Origin: Streptomyces sp. HD
GTDB lineage: Bacteria; Actinomycetota; Actinomycetes; Streptomycetales; Streptomycetaceae
DNA length: 61,728 bases
NCBI RefSeq assembly: GCF_028369295.1
Contig: NZ_JAQMYP010000061.1
Span: forward strand, 1-61,728
Reading direction: 5' to 3'
The translations under genes and the position numbers were made by a program. The notes below the pieces were generated by a model that worked only from the letters and a program-made list of their open reading frames with translations, was not told the origin of the DNA and did no database searches. Position 1 is the stretch's first letter. Each line of letters begins with the position of its first letter. Below are positions 7,953 through 16,477 of the stretch, piece by piece.

Positions 7953-8921
7953 ATGGCACAACTGACCGCCGAGACCTACGCCGAGCTGACGAGCGTCGGC
8001 CCCACCCCGACGGGCACCGCCCGCCTCGCCCGCTCCTACCACCGTGACGTCGTACGCCGACTGGCCCCGTACATACCGGCGTGCACACCGACGGCCGGCC
8101 TGCACCCGAGGGCGGTCTGGACCGCCACCGAACTCGCGGCGGGCCGCACCCCCGACGCCACCTGCGTCGAACAGATCCGCGCCGGCCTCTCCCAGGAGCG
8201 CATCCGGCCACTGGAACACGTCACCGGCGTACCCGACTATCCCCTGTGGTGCCGGACGCCCCTCGCCGAACTACGGGCCGACATGCTGCGTACGGCGGGT
8301 GTGGGGAGGCCGGACATGTCCGCGACGGCGGCGCCCGAAGCGGTCGAACGGGTCGGCGCGGCGGTGACCGTGCTGCGGCGGGTATGGCCGGAGGCGGCCG
8401 TGGAACTCAGCCTCCTGGTCCGGGCCGTGGTCTACGTGGACGGCGGTGCCTTCCGCTCCGCCACGCTGCTGCGGAACTACGGAGCCGTCTTCGCGGGCGT
8501 CGGCTACCTGACCAGCGTGCCCGCCGCCTTCGAGACCCTGCTGCACGAGACCGGCCACCACTCCCTGTATCTGCGCCAGGCCTTCGAGCGGTTCATCACC
8601 AACGGCGACGACCTGGTCACCCACGCCCTGCGCCCGGACCCCCGCCCCCTCTCCGGCACCCTCCACGCCGCCCACGTCCTCACACGGATGGCGACGGGGC
8701 TGGACCGGTGGTACTCCGTGCTGGACGAGGCAGAGGTCGAGGTCCGCGAAGAGGTCCGTGAACGACGCGACGACGCCCTCACCCGCCTCCACGCCACCCT
8801 TGAGGTCCTGAAAACCTCCGCCCGCTGGACCGACCCCGGCACCGCCTACTTCGCGAACCTGCTGCAACGGGAACGGGAGCTGACAGAGCGGCTCAATCGT
8901 CCTATCCCGCCCGGCACTTGA
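7953..8921 (+). CDS. HExxH-motif peptide-modification protein (aKG-HExxH beta-hydroxylase type)
   Basis: 322 aa, ATG at 7953. The hallmark is HETGH at about residues 198-202 inside ETLLHETGHHSLYL, following a stretch of hydrophobic strands (SLLVRAVVYVDGG). I match it to the HExxH putative peptide-modification family found beside RiPP precursors. As I recall, members have been shown to be 2-oxoglutarate-dependent peptide beta-hydroxylases in which the HExxH His residues bind iron, rather than proteases. An acidic/basic helical C-terminus (AEVEVREEVRERRDDALTRL) follows. It is the last gene of the putative operon and converges with the VOC gene. A zinc protease acting on the leader is the alternative. 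Confidence 0.75.
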   Translation: MAQLTAETYAELTSVGPTPTGTARLARSYHRDVVRRLAPYIPACTPTAGLHPRAVWTATELAAGRTPDATCVEQIRAGLSQERIRPLEHVTGVPDYPLWCRTPLAELRADMLRTAGVGRPDMSATAAPEAVERVGAAVTVLRRVWPEAAVELSLLVRAVVYVDGGAFRSATLLRNYGAVFAGVGYLTSVPAAFETLLHETGHHSLYLRQAFERFITNGDDLVTHALRPDPRPLSGTLHAAHVLTRMATGLDRWYSVLDEAEVEVREEVRERRDDALTRLHATLEVLKTSARWTDPGTAYFANLLQRERELTERLNRPIPPGT

Positions 8922-8927
8922 CTCGGC

Positions 8928-9314
8928 TCAAGGTTCCACCGCCACCAACTCGACCTCGAATCCATCGGCGTTGGCGAGGTAGGCCGCGTAGTGCCGCGGG
9001 CCGCCCGCGTACGGGTGACGGTCGGCGAAAAGCGGCGTCCAGCCGTGCGCGGGGGCCTCGGCGGCCAGTGCGTCCAGCTCCTCGCGGGCTCCGGCGTGGA
9101 AGGCGAGGTGGTTGAGGCCCGGGCGGGTGCGGTCGTGCGTCGTGCCGGACAGGGCCGGCGAGCGCTCCACGACGAGATACGTCGCGCCCGACCGCCAGCT
9201 GCGGCCGTGCTCCCAGTCCTGGTACGGGTCGTAGCCGAGCCTGGTGAGCAACCAGCCCCATTCGCGGGTCGCTCGGGGGAGGTTGGGAACCCACAGCTCG
9301 ATGTGGTGGAGCAA
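8928..9314 (-). CDS. VOC (glyoxalase/dioxygenase superfamily) protein
   Basis: 128 aa if it starts at the TTG at 9314, chosen because the VOC homology (LLHHIELWVPNLPRATREWG) begins there and the start lies just after the DUF397 stop. A longer form to 9368 would overlap DUF397. One VOC module pair is seen: HHIELWV at the N-terminus, NHLAFHAG in the middle and FEVELVAVE at the end, which supply the usual His/His/Glu metal set. The substrate is unknown; such stand-alone proteins include lyases, dioxygenases and binding-type resistance proteins. It converges on the RiPP-like operon but is typical of the streptomycete core or accessory genome, and I do not place it in that pathway. Confidence 0.75.
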   Translation of the reverse strand: MLHHIELWVPNLPRATREWGWLLTRLGYDPYQDWEHGRSWRSGATYLVVERSPALSGTTHDRTRPGLNHLAFHAGAREELDALAAEAPAHGWTPLFADRHPYAGGPRHYAAYLANADGFEVELVAVEP

Positions 9315-9315
9315 T

Positions 9316-9516
9316 TCAGCGTCGAACGGCTTCGATTTCGCTGTCTGCGACAGCACGGAGCAGATCACCGAGAGCGGCGGGAGTCGTCACGATGACGCTG
9401 CTGGGGGTATCGCTCTCGCGGAGGTGGGGGCGTCCGGTGGGATCTGTGGCGAGTTCGAGGCAGTTCGCAGCTCCGCCTTCGCTGAAACTGGACTTCTGCC
9501 ACCTGAGTTCGGACAT
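9316..9516 (-). CDS. DUF397 protein
   Basis: 66 aa. It contains the DUF397 hallmark WQKSSFSEGGAANCLELA at the N-terminus and a C-terminal helix. DUF397 genes are almost always next to an XRE/DUF5753 regulator in Streptomyces, as here (the regulator is 10 bp upstream on the same strand). The pair is thought to work in developmental or antibiotic regulation, possibly as a toxin-antitoxin-like unit, but the molecular role of DUF397 is not settled. Confidence 0.9.
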   Translation of the reverse strand: MSELRWQKSSFSEGGAANCLELATDPTGRPHLRESDTPSSVIVTTPAALGDLLRAVADSEIEAVRR

Positions 9517-9526
9517 GCGAGCCTTC

Positions 9527-10411
9527 CTACAGCAGGGTGTACAAGATGCGTTGAAGCAGACCCAACGAATCCTTGACCGCTCGGGCCTCCGCCGGCGCCT
9601 CCGGGTCGACCGGGAGAAGTGCCGCCCCGCTCAAAGTAGCGAACCAGTCCCGGTACTTGGCCAGCGCCTCCGCATCGTCCAGGTAGAGCGACTTCTCGAT
9701 GTGGGAAACCACGACCGTGCCCAGCTCCCGTACCCGCGGCTCGATCAGCACGAATCCGGTGCCGAAGGCGATGGGGCCGTCAAACGGCAGAACCTGGATG
9801 GTCACGTACGGCAGCCGTGACAACTCGATTAGATGCAGCAACTGATCACGCATCACCTTGGGTTCGCCCAATGACGCGCTGAGCGCCGCCTCATGGATGA
9901 CCGCGTGGATGCGCGGCGGTTGTTCGCCGGTCAGCCGAGCCCCGCGCCGCACCCGGAAACGGACGGCAGCGGCCCGCTCCTCCGGGGCCATCCGCCGATA
10001 GCCGCGGTGGTGGATGACGTCGGCGTAGTCCGGTGTCTGAAAGATGCCGGGGACGAACATCGGCTCATACGTGACCACACGGCGGGAATCATCCTCCAGC
10101 TCCGCCAGATCCAGGTGCGCGGCACTCAGCACTCCCCGGTACTCGCTCCACCACCCCCTGCCGGAACGCTGTCCCAGATCAATAAGAGCCTCCACGAAGG
10201 TTTGAGTACTCACACCTTCTTCTTGCGCAAGGCGCCAGACCCGCTCCGCGGACACATTAGTCTTTCCCGCCTCGATGCTACTGAGCTGAGGTTGCCTCAT
10301 CCCGAGCAGCGCGGCCGCATCAGTCGACGACAGTCGAGCACGCTCGCGCATCCTGCGCAGCTCCGCACCAAAACGCCGCTGCCGATACGTCGGATCCGAC
10401 CTCAGGCCCAC
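9527..10411 (-). CDS. XRE-family regulator with DUF5753-type C-domain
   Basis: 294 aa from a GTG at 10411, which has an excellent GAGGAGG ribosome site; the frame extends to 10450 without one. The N-terminal helix-turn-helix (RMRERARLSSTDAAALLGMR, then PQLSSIEAGKTNVSAERVWRL) binds DNA. The remainder is the ligand/partner domain found with DUF397 proteins (QTPDYADVIHHRGYRR, RLPYVTIQVLPFDGP, SHIEKSLYLDD). It is directly upstream of DUF397, probably in one transcript, and divergent from the small ATPase gene at 10547, which it may regulate. Confidence 0.9.
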   Translation of the reverse strand: MGLRSDPTYRQRRFGAELRRMRERARLSSTDAAALLGMRQPQLSSIEAGKTNVSAERVWRLAQEEGVSTQTFVEALIDLGQRSGRGWWSEYRGVLSAAHLDLAELEDDSRRVVTYEPMFVPGIFQTPDYADVIHHRGYRRMAPEERAAAVRFRVRRGARLTGEQPPRIHAVIHEAALSASLGEPKVMRDQLLHLIELSRLPYVTIQVLPFDGPIAFGTGFVLIEPRVRELGTVVVSHIEKSLYLDDAEALAKYRDWFATLSGAALLPVDPEAPAEARAVKDSLGLLQRILYTLL

Positions 10412-10546
10412 GCAGCCCCTCCTCGCCTGGCGAACGCACTCATCGAACAATCACCGTCTCACACAAGCAGGTTGAATACTTCGAACCATCACCTCTACCG
10501 TAAGTGATGCATCAGTCACAGCAGGCACACGAATGGAGGCTGCCAC

Positions 10547-10963
10547 ATGCGCATGCCCGAAACCCCCCAGCCCCTCTGGACCTACGGCCTGACCATTCCC
10601 CACGACCCCCGCGCCGTCCGCGTGGTCCGGGCCACGATCCGCAGCATCCTCGCCGCCGCCAAGCTCAACTGCATCGTGGACACTGTGGAGTTGCTGGCAT
10701 CCGAGGTCGTCACCAACGCCTACCGCCACTCCGCGATGGACGCCTACGTCAGCCTGGAACGTACCCCGGACGACTTCCGCGTGACCGTGTGGGACCACGG
10801 CTCGGGCGCCCCAGCGCCCCTGACCCCCGTCGCCCGCGACGAACACGGACGCGGACTCGGCATCGTCAATGCATGCGCCGACGAGTGGGGGGTGCGGGAC
10901 TACCCGCGCGGCAAGGCCGTCTGGTTCAGCGTCGTACCGAAGGTGAACGGGGACGAAGCGTGA
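10547..10963 (+). CDS. Small GHKL ATPase, anti-sigma/RsbW-like regulator
   Basis: 138 aa. Single HATPase_c domain: N-box ELLASEVVTNAYRHS, G1 box VWDHGSGAP and G2 box DEHGRGLGIVNACADEWG. The phosphoacceptor (HisKA) domain is missing, so it is a stand-alone kinase/anti-sigma type protein of the class abundant in Streptomyces beside XRE/DUF397 pairs. It is divergent from the XRE gene with a 135-bp shared promoter region. The partner sigma or anti-anti-sigma is not visible here. Confidence 0.85.
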   Translation: MRMPETPQPLWTYGLTIPHDPRAVRVVRATIRSILAAAKLNCIVDTVELLASEVVTNAYRHSAMDAYVSLERTPDDFRVTVWDHGSGAPAPLTPVARDEHGRGLGIVNACADEWGVRDYPRGKAVWFSVVPKVNGDEA

Positions 10964-11052
10964 GCTGTCCACAGGTCCAGCCCACGCCGCTGCCTCGCGG
11001 GTACGCTGACGGGCAGTGGTCAGACCGCCGTACCGCCCCGAGGAGACCGCGC

Positions 11053-11427
11053 ATGAGCACCGCCGCACACTCCGGTTCCGGCGACTCTGTCACATCGCAG
11101 CCGGCCAACACCCCGGAGGGCCTGCGGGCTGCTCTGGCACAACTGGCGCCGGACGCCCTGCCCACATTCGACGCCGAACGCTCTGCAGCCCTCCAACAGG
11201 CACGCGAGCAGGTCAGCGCCGCTCCGATGCGCCGCTTCGTAGGTCAGTGGGCGGTGTACGTCGCACTGGAACGGCACCCTGAGCGGGCCGCCAGACTGCG
11301 CACCCTGGAGGCACGCGCCGCCGCAACCGAGAGCCTTGAAGAGGCGCGGACCATCGCGGCCGAGATCGGCCGGATCCTCGACGCGGCTTGTGCCGAGGCC
11401 GGTATCGAGCGCGCCGAGGGCGTGTGA
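11053..11427 (+). CDS. DUF6247-like small protein (possible antitoxin)
   Basis: 124 aa from the ATG at 11053 (GAGGAGA upstream). The sequence LAQLAPDALPTFDAERSAALQQAREQ, followed by a helical, Ala-rich second half, resembles DUF6247 proteins of actinomycetes, which frequently precede a small RelE/ParE-like gene. That is the arrangement here (next start 4 bp after the stop). The role is inferred only from this pairing; no DNA-binding motif is evident. Confidence 0.55.
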   Translation: MSTAAHSGSGDSVTSQPANTPEGLRAALAQLAPDALPTFDAERSAALQQAREQVSAAPMRRFVGQWAVYVALERHPERAARLRTLEARAAATESLEEARTIAAEIGRILDAACAEAGIERAEGV

Positions 11428-11431
11428 CGGC

Positions 11432-11722
11432 ATGGGAGACGAAGAGGCTTGGCGTTGGGAGTACGACCCCGACGCCGAACATGTTGCAGACGGATTCCCG
11501 CGACACATCGTCGACGAGGTCGAGCGCCTGGCGGCGGAACTGGTCGCCCTCGCCGAAGTCGGCGTCGATGTGACCGACATCGGCGAGGGGCCACGCCGTG
11601 GCGTTCCGGGCGGCGTGCGCCGCATCCCTCTGCTGTCCGACGGATGGTTCTACGCCTTACCGGTACCCCGGCTTCGCCTTATCGCGATTACGCGGATCAT
11701 CCCGCCGTTCGACTTACTCTGA
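11432..11722 (+). CDS. Small protein, possible RelE/ParE-like toxin partner
   Basis: 96 aa, ATG at 11432, 4 bp after the DUF6247-like gene. The layout is an N-terminal acidic segment, then a helix (HIVDEVERLAAELVALAEVG), then beta strands (GVRRIPLLSDGWFYALPVP, RLRLIAITRI). This order resembles RelE/ParE-fold toxins, but I cannot identify catalytic residues and it may be an unrelated conserved hypothetical. Base composition begins to fall towards its 3' end, where the lower-GC lanthipeptide region starts. Confidence 0.5.
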   Translation: MGDEEAWRWEYDPDAEHVADGFPRHIVDEVERLAAELVALAEVGVDVTDIGEGPRRGVPGGVRRIPLLSDGWFYALPVPRLRLIAITRIIPPFDLL

Positions 11723-12147
11723 CAAGGCAGCTGCAGTTCCTGACTGTGCTGGATTCGTCACTACGTCGCTACGGCTTTCACAATCCCGCTACAGTATCCC
11801 TCCGTCGCGAGTGCGGGATCGCTTACCACTCCTGGCCGTTTCATGACTTGGCCACGCCGCGAGACGGTAAGCGAATCTGTCGGAGAGCCTGAACTGGACA
11901 AGGACCTGGAACAACCCGCCCCAGGTGCTGAAGAGGCCGGCTTGTAACGTCGCTGGAGGACTTGTTGTCACCCCGTTTCGTCCATCACAGCGTGGCCTGG
12001 TCATCGGTAGATCAGTCGTCAGTCACATCGTGATCGACACCACAAATCAAAGAAATCCTACGGGTAGAGCACTTCCTAGCAGACCACGGCAGCGAATTAC
12101 GGCTGAAATATCCATAGCACCACTCACCCTACAGCGCCTCGCAGGCT
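11723..12147. other. Gap of ~425 bp, no supported gene
   Basis: The DNA here is clearly less GC-rich than the left side and lies between the RelE-like gene (+) and the end of the lantibiotic exporter (-). Short open frames occur on both strands but none has a ribosome site and coding-like composition together. I see no clear terminator, tRNA or repeat. It is probably the boundary of an acquired segment. Confidence 0.5.
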
Positions 12148-14079
12148 TCAGCTTTCCAGAGAATAGGCGTTTGCCTGAATGCTGAACAGTTCCGCGAACA
12201 ATCCTTCACTAGCTAGGAGCTGATCCGGCGAACCTGATTCGATAACACGCCCATCCTTGAGAACATAGACGAGGTCTGCTGTTCTTACTGAAGCCAGCCG
12301 GTGAGTGACGAGTACCACGGTCTGATCTTCTCGCTTCTGCTTCAAGATCCTCTCAAAGACTTCCGCTTCAGCGCGCGCGTCCAGGGCGCTGGTGGGTTCA
12401 TCCACAATAAGAATAGGAGCATCACGATATCGGGCGCGAGCGATACCCAGCCGCTGCCACTGCCCCCCCGAAATTCCATGTCCTCCGTAGTACTCGCGAG
12501 CCAACAGGGTATCCCAACCTTGCGGCAATTCTTTGATAGTTGCCTCAGCACCGGAATGAGCTGCCGCCTCCTGGAGTCGCACGTGGTCCACCGCCGCACC
12601 AGCCCGCGAGATCACCACATTGGCGCGCGCCGTGAAAGGCCAGCGCTTGAAATCTTGAGCGACCATTGCAATCCGCGATTGAAGATCCCGGCGATCCGCA
12701 TTAGATACATCGATGCCACCCCAGCGAACACTGCCCGAGTCCGCCTTATACAAACCAGCCAATAGTTTGACCAACGTACTCTTCCCGGATCCGTTTTCCC
12801 CGACAAGTGCGACGACACTACCCTTCGGGATTGTTAGATCCACATCCAGGAGTGCCGATCGATCGGCGCCCGGGTACTTGAAGTTTACTTTCTCAAAAAT
12901 GATCCGATCGATAACCTCGTCAAGCTTCTCACCGCCCTCCTGTACAGCACGGTACTCCGCTTCCTCGCACAGCCGCCTAAGGTCACCCACATAAAGTGCG
13001 CTTTCATACAAGGAGTTGGCCTGTGTCATCAGTATGCTCAAGTTTGTCGTACCCATTCTCACAGCGATAATGACCGTCCCCACCGTTGCCAATTTCATCA
13101 CGTCATACAGGACGAAGCCTCCCAGGACTCCGTAGGTGAGGATCGACGTGACTCCGACCATCACAGCAGCGAAGACCTGAGTCCGTGCGGCATCATTGGC
13201 CAATCTGGCCTGTTCTTCCTCAGACGAACGCGCCAATTTTCCATATTGGTCCAGCAAGAATTGGCCGGCGTCGTGCACTCGAATCTCTGAAGCGGAGTGC
13301 TGATCAATCAACAGAGCACTCAGCAACTTGGCCGCCCGAGCATGCTCGATCCACGCATGAGCAGAAAGATAACGCGCTCGCGCATTCCACAACGCACTCC
13401 AGGAACGAGGCACGGCGAGCAGAGCGAGGAGGAGAAGAAGAATCGGGTTAAGAGTGGCCAATACCGCTGCAACAGCGAGGAAGGTTATCAGGGCGTTGGC
13501 GATGGCTCCGCAATACATGAGTACGCGTCGTGCACTCGACGCCCCATGCTGAGCCGAGTCCAATAGCCGATGGAAGTCAGGGTCCTCGATAGAGGACAAC
13601 TCCACTCTTATTACCCGCTCCAGATAGCGCACGGTCGCCACCCGTTCGATTTTTGGTTCGAGGCGCCCCAAATAGGCCCTAGAGATGGCTGATGCAAGCG
13701 TACGAAATCCCACTGCCAGGGCTACAACAATAACGAAAGGGAGTGCACTTCGAAGTGCAGGAGAGTCTATATCGGCAACGAGGAGGGCCGAAATAGACTC
13801 ATTGGTACCCAGTAGAATGGTAGCTGTGCTGATGCCTTGGAAGAGTTCCGAAGCAGCGACTCTCCGTAGAGCACGGGCGTCGGCTTCATATGCCAAACGC
13901 AGCACTTCGGCAACGAGATCCGGAAGCATTTTAGCCGCCTGCCAGAGAGACAGACTCAATACAGCACCTTCGTGGCGGTTGAAGCCCAAGTCGTATCTCA
14001 GCTTGCCGCCGAACAGGGCGCGCTCCGCCGACGAGTCCCCGATCTCTTCCTCTGACGTGTCCCGAAGTCCCTGTCTCAC
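12148..14079 (-). CDS. ABC exporter with fused permease and ATPase (LanT-type), class I lanthipeptide locus
   Basis: 643 aa. The N-terminal ~370 residues form the transmembrane domain, including LITFLAVAAVLATLNPILLL. The C-terminal ATPase has GENGSGKSTLVKLLAG (Walker A), the signature variant HGISGGQWQRLGIARA, ILIVDEPTSALD (Walker B) and VTHRL. There is no C39 peptidase domain at the N-terminus, so it exports without cleaving a leader, as is usual for class I lanthipeptides. It is the last gene of the lanA-B-C operon direction, 89 bp after the SpaB_C gene. AT-richer codon use than the flanks suggests transfer of the whole locus. No LanP protease or LanFEG immunity genes are seen nearby, so this exporter may also provide resistance. 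Confidence 0.88.
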   Translation of the reverse strand: MRQGLRDTSEEEIGDSSAERALFGGKLRYDLGFNRHEGAVLSLSLWQAAKMLPDLVAEVLRLAYEADARALRRVAASELFQGISTATILLGTNESISALLVADIDSPALRSALPFVIVVALAVGFRTLASAISRAYLGRLEPKIERVATVRYLERVIRVELSSIEDPDFHRLLDSAQHGASSARRVLMYCGAIANALITFLAVAAVLATLNPILLLLLALLAVPRSWSALWNARARYLSAHAWIEHARAAKLLSALLIDQHSASEIRVHDAGQFLLDQYGKLARSSEEEQARLANDAARTQVFAAVMVGVTSILTYGVLGGFVLYDVMKLATVGTVIIAVRMGTTNLSILMTQANSLYESALYVGDLRRLCEEAEYRAVQEGGEKLDEVIDRIIFEKVNFKYPGADRSALLDVDLTIPKGSVVALVGENGSGKSTLVKLLAGLYKADSGSVRWGGIDVSNADRRDLQSRIAMVAQDFKRWPFTARANVVISRAGAAVDHVRLQEAAAHSGAEATIKELPQGWDTLLAREYYGGHGISGGQWQRLGIARARYRDAPILIVDEPTSALDARAEAEVFERILKQKREDQTVVLVTHRLASVRTADLVYVLKDGRVIESGSPDQLLASEGLFAELFSIQANAYSLES

Positions 14080-14168
14080 GCACTCTCCTGCAATTTTTTA
14101 AAGGAAGATTCTCAGAGGCTCCCGAATCTCCTGCCGCTGCGAGGCAGTATCTTCAGAGATGGCATCGG

Positions 14169-15215
14169 TTAGGTCTGTCGGACTTCTCGCTCGTACACGA
14201 CGTTCGCCAAAGCCGTAGCAATCCCGGCCTGCCAGGAGAACGGAAGCCGTGCACGGTTCCAGTGAAAGACTATGAGGAACGCGGCGGCCTCTCTAGGGCC
14301 GACAACGGCTGGATCGGTTCTGAAATATTCCGAGTTCCACTTCGCCCACTCGGAACTCACGCGCTCTTCAAACGAGGCGCAGTTGGTATTCATCGACGAA
14401 GTCACCGATGATAGGTGCTCGGGGTTACCCCACATCAAGCGAATCCTGTGCGCTATCTCCGGCCAGCCCGAGGGCTCAGGCTCATCGTCGCTAAATTTTC
14501 TTCCTGCCTGACAGCCCAAACGGTCCCACACATCCTGATCCTCGGCATCTGTGATCTCCATGGCCGAGAAGAGGGAACGAATCAACCGGAGTGAAAGGGC
14601 CCATGCTGGCGTCTGGCGCTGCCCTCCCCAATAGTCCATCCACACCAAGGAATCGGCCGTGAACATGCCATGCACGCCAGCCATGGCTGCCGCACCACCA
14701 AACAGCTTGTACTCCGGCTCATACACCGCCGAGTGGTGTCCGAGCACCAGCCCATCCCGTGTCGCTTGCGAGCACATGCCAAGAAGTGCATCACGCACCG
14801 CAATCCGGGATTGTGGATCGCATTCAAATCTGATACGCATACCAGGAGGTTTATGGACAAAGAAGAAGTTGCGAGCTCTCCCTGCTTTGAGCAGCTCTTC
14901 TGCCACAGCACTCAGCTGGACATATACCTCTCGTGGAACAGATCCGTCAAGATATACGCGTCGCTCCACCCAACGGGACTCGAGTTCCTCCTCTACCAAA
15001 GCCGAGGCTCCGGCACGAACAAATCTATCGACGGTCGCGCCCCATTGAGGTAAACCGGACGGAATATTTCCGCTTTCAAGATATTCCGTAGCAAGGCGCA
15101 TGAAATTCACGGCGCTGACCGTTTTTCCGTCGATGGAAATATCAGAGAACGCAGTTGTAGGGACGCCCGCCGACCCCTTTCTGAGACTCACTGCATCAGG
15201 AACGCCGTGTCCCAT
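14169..15215 (-). CDS. Stand-alone SpaB_C / thiopeptide-type bacteriocin biosynthesis domain protein
   Basis: 348 aa from the ATG at 15215 (AGGAGG ten bases upstream), overlapping the lanC 3' end by 28 bp. Motifs FFFVHKPPGMRIRFEC, HHSAVYEPEYKLFGG and WALSLRLIRSLF are those of the C-terminal domain of LanB dehydratases, the glutamate-elimination domain, also found alone in thiopeptide pathways. The full-length LanB in this locus already has such a domain (ISDFRLCTYEPELSRFGG), so this is a second, separate copy. It could provide extra elimination capacity, act on another site or, as in thiopeptide enzymes, catalyse a different reaction. About 80 extra N-terminal residues are not part of the domain. 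Confidence 0.8.
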   Translation of the reverse strand: MGHGVPDAVSLRKGSAGVPTTAFSDISIDGKTVSAVNFMRLATEYLESGNIPSGLPQWGATVDRFVRAGASALVEEELESRWVERRVYLDGSVPREVYVQLSAVAEELLKAGRARNFFFVHKPPGMRIRFECDPQSRIAVRDALLGMCSQATRDGLVLGHHSAVYEPEYKLFGGAAAMAGVHGMFTADSLVWMDYWGGQRQTPAWALSLRLIRSLFSAMEITDAEDQDVWDRLGCQAGRKFSDDEPEPSGWPEIAHRIRLMWGNPEHLSSVTSSMNTNCASFEERVSSEWAKWNSEYFRTDPAVVGPREAAAFLIVFHWNRARLPFSWQAGIATALANVVYEREVRQT

Positions 15216-16477
15216 GGGATTGAATCCTCCTGTTCGGCGTAAGACTGAAGGGCGAGTCCAAGGCCTGCCACACCCTCCAACAGGCCAGCCGGATCTTTTC
15301 CGGGAGAGAGATCCATCATGCCCACCTCAAACCCTGTTGGCAGACCTTCGGAGAAGACTTCAATGATCCGCTCAGCAATGGAATCAACCAGCTTGGAGAC
15401 CTGATCAGCCTCCTGCCCCTCAATGAAGTACCTCAATATATGCATGATCCCTGAAAGCCCATGACAAAACGACCAATGGTCAGCCAACCATTCATCACTT
15501 GGAACCGCACACAGCGCACTGACCGAAGATTGAGCTGTTTGTAGCCAGTCGTCTCGGTCGAGTGCTTTGCCCGCGAGTTGCAGGGCTCGCGAAACCCCAG
15601 GAGCGCCATAGCACCAGGAGACTCTGCTCCGTGAACGTGGCATCGATGGCGTGGTGAACTCCTCCAACGATACATAATTCGGCCAGAAGATTCCGTATTC
15701 ATCGATTCCCTGAAATCGATGAAGGATCTCGACCAGCCCCGCAATGGCCACATCCTGACCGGGCACGGCTATTTTCTGCAGGAACGCTGTGGACAGGACT
15801 GCCAGCGGTCCAGCAATACCATGTGCCAATCCCAGGTTTAAATGACCATTCTCACGCACATCAGAATTCATCTGAGGCAGCCAGTTCGGCGGTGTCGTTG
15901 ACCAAAAACCCGGGACCTTACACCCGAAATAGTCAGCGGGCGTGAGCATTCTCGACAAGCATGTGAGAACACGCTCCAGGACATGCCCATGTGGGTCCCT
16001 CAGAAGAAGGTACCGAGCTATGCCGGCCAGCCCATCCAGTACGTCGAACCTGGCCATCGGCCCTAGTGATATCGACTCGACTTGCTGGCATAGTGCTTCC
16101 GCACCCATTGTTACTTCCGCGTCGAGCTGCGTCAGGGCACCAACATAGCCTCCGCCTACAGCTTGCGCCATGGAGAGCGCGTAACCCAGGCCACATGCAT
16201 CGTAATGCAGTCCGACCAGCAGTCGACTGCGCAACTTCAGACTCTCCGCCGCCTGTTTAAGATACCAGTGTGCTGTCGCCCCATCCTTCTTATCACCTTT
16301 ATGCAGCCGAGCCGTATAAATCAAGGAGATACCTGGGAAGCCACTAGCAAGCGAAGCTCGGGCCAATGGATCAGAGTTCTTCGAGTAGGCGAGATTGTCC
16401 GGGTTACTCAAATGCCAGGCGATTTCGTCGGAGATACGCTCCGCGGCCTTGTGGCGCCAAGTGATGCCACTATTCAT
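15188..16477 (-). CDS. lanC: LanC-like lanthionine cyclase
   Basis: 429 aa, typical LanC length. It should catalyse addition of Cys thiols to dehydrated Ser/Thr to form lanthionine rings in the LanA core. The zinc ligands are visible as WCYGAPGVSRAL (Cys about 289) and SFCHGLSGIMHIL (Cys338, His339), and NLGLAHGIAGPLAVL (His about 219) supplies the conserved His of the toroid. Repeated Gly-rich helices (GFPGISLIY, DGLAGIARYLL, EGVAGLGLALQ) match the alpha/alpha barrel. The start ATG overlaps the lanB stop (ATGA), and its 3' end overlaps the SpaB_C gene. Codons such as ATA and GAT are commoner than in the flanking genes. Confidence 0.92.
   Translation of the reverse strand: MNSGITWRHKAAERISDEIAWHLSNPDNLAYSKNSDPLARASLASGFPGISLIYTARLHKGDKKDGATAHWYLKQAAESLKLRSRLLVGLHYDACGLGYALSMAQAVGGGYVGALTQLDAEVTMGAEALCQQVESISLGPMARFDVLDGLAGIARYLLLRDPHGHVLERVLTCLSRMLTPADYFGCKVPGFWSTTPPNWLPQMNSDVRENGHLNLGLAHGIAGPLAVLSTAFLQKIAVPGQDVAIAGLVEILHRFQGIDEYGIFWPNYVSLEEFTTPSMPRSRSRVSWCYGAPGVSRALQLAGKALDRDDWLQTAQSSVSALCAVPSDEWLADHWSFCHGLSGIMHILRYFIEGQEADQVSKLVDSIAERIIEVFSEGLPTGFEVGMMDLSPGKDPAGLLEGVAGLGLALQSYAEQEDSIPWDTAFLMQ

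Noticed and set aside
7534..8211. Long minus-strand frames over the JmjC and HExxH genes
   Set aside because: Antisense shadows caused by high GC third positions; no ribosome sites or motifs.
11789..12004. 71-codon minus-strand frame in the gap before the lantibiotic exporter
   Set aside because: No ribosome site and no recognisable sequence; left as gap.
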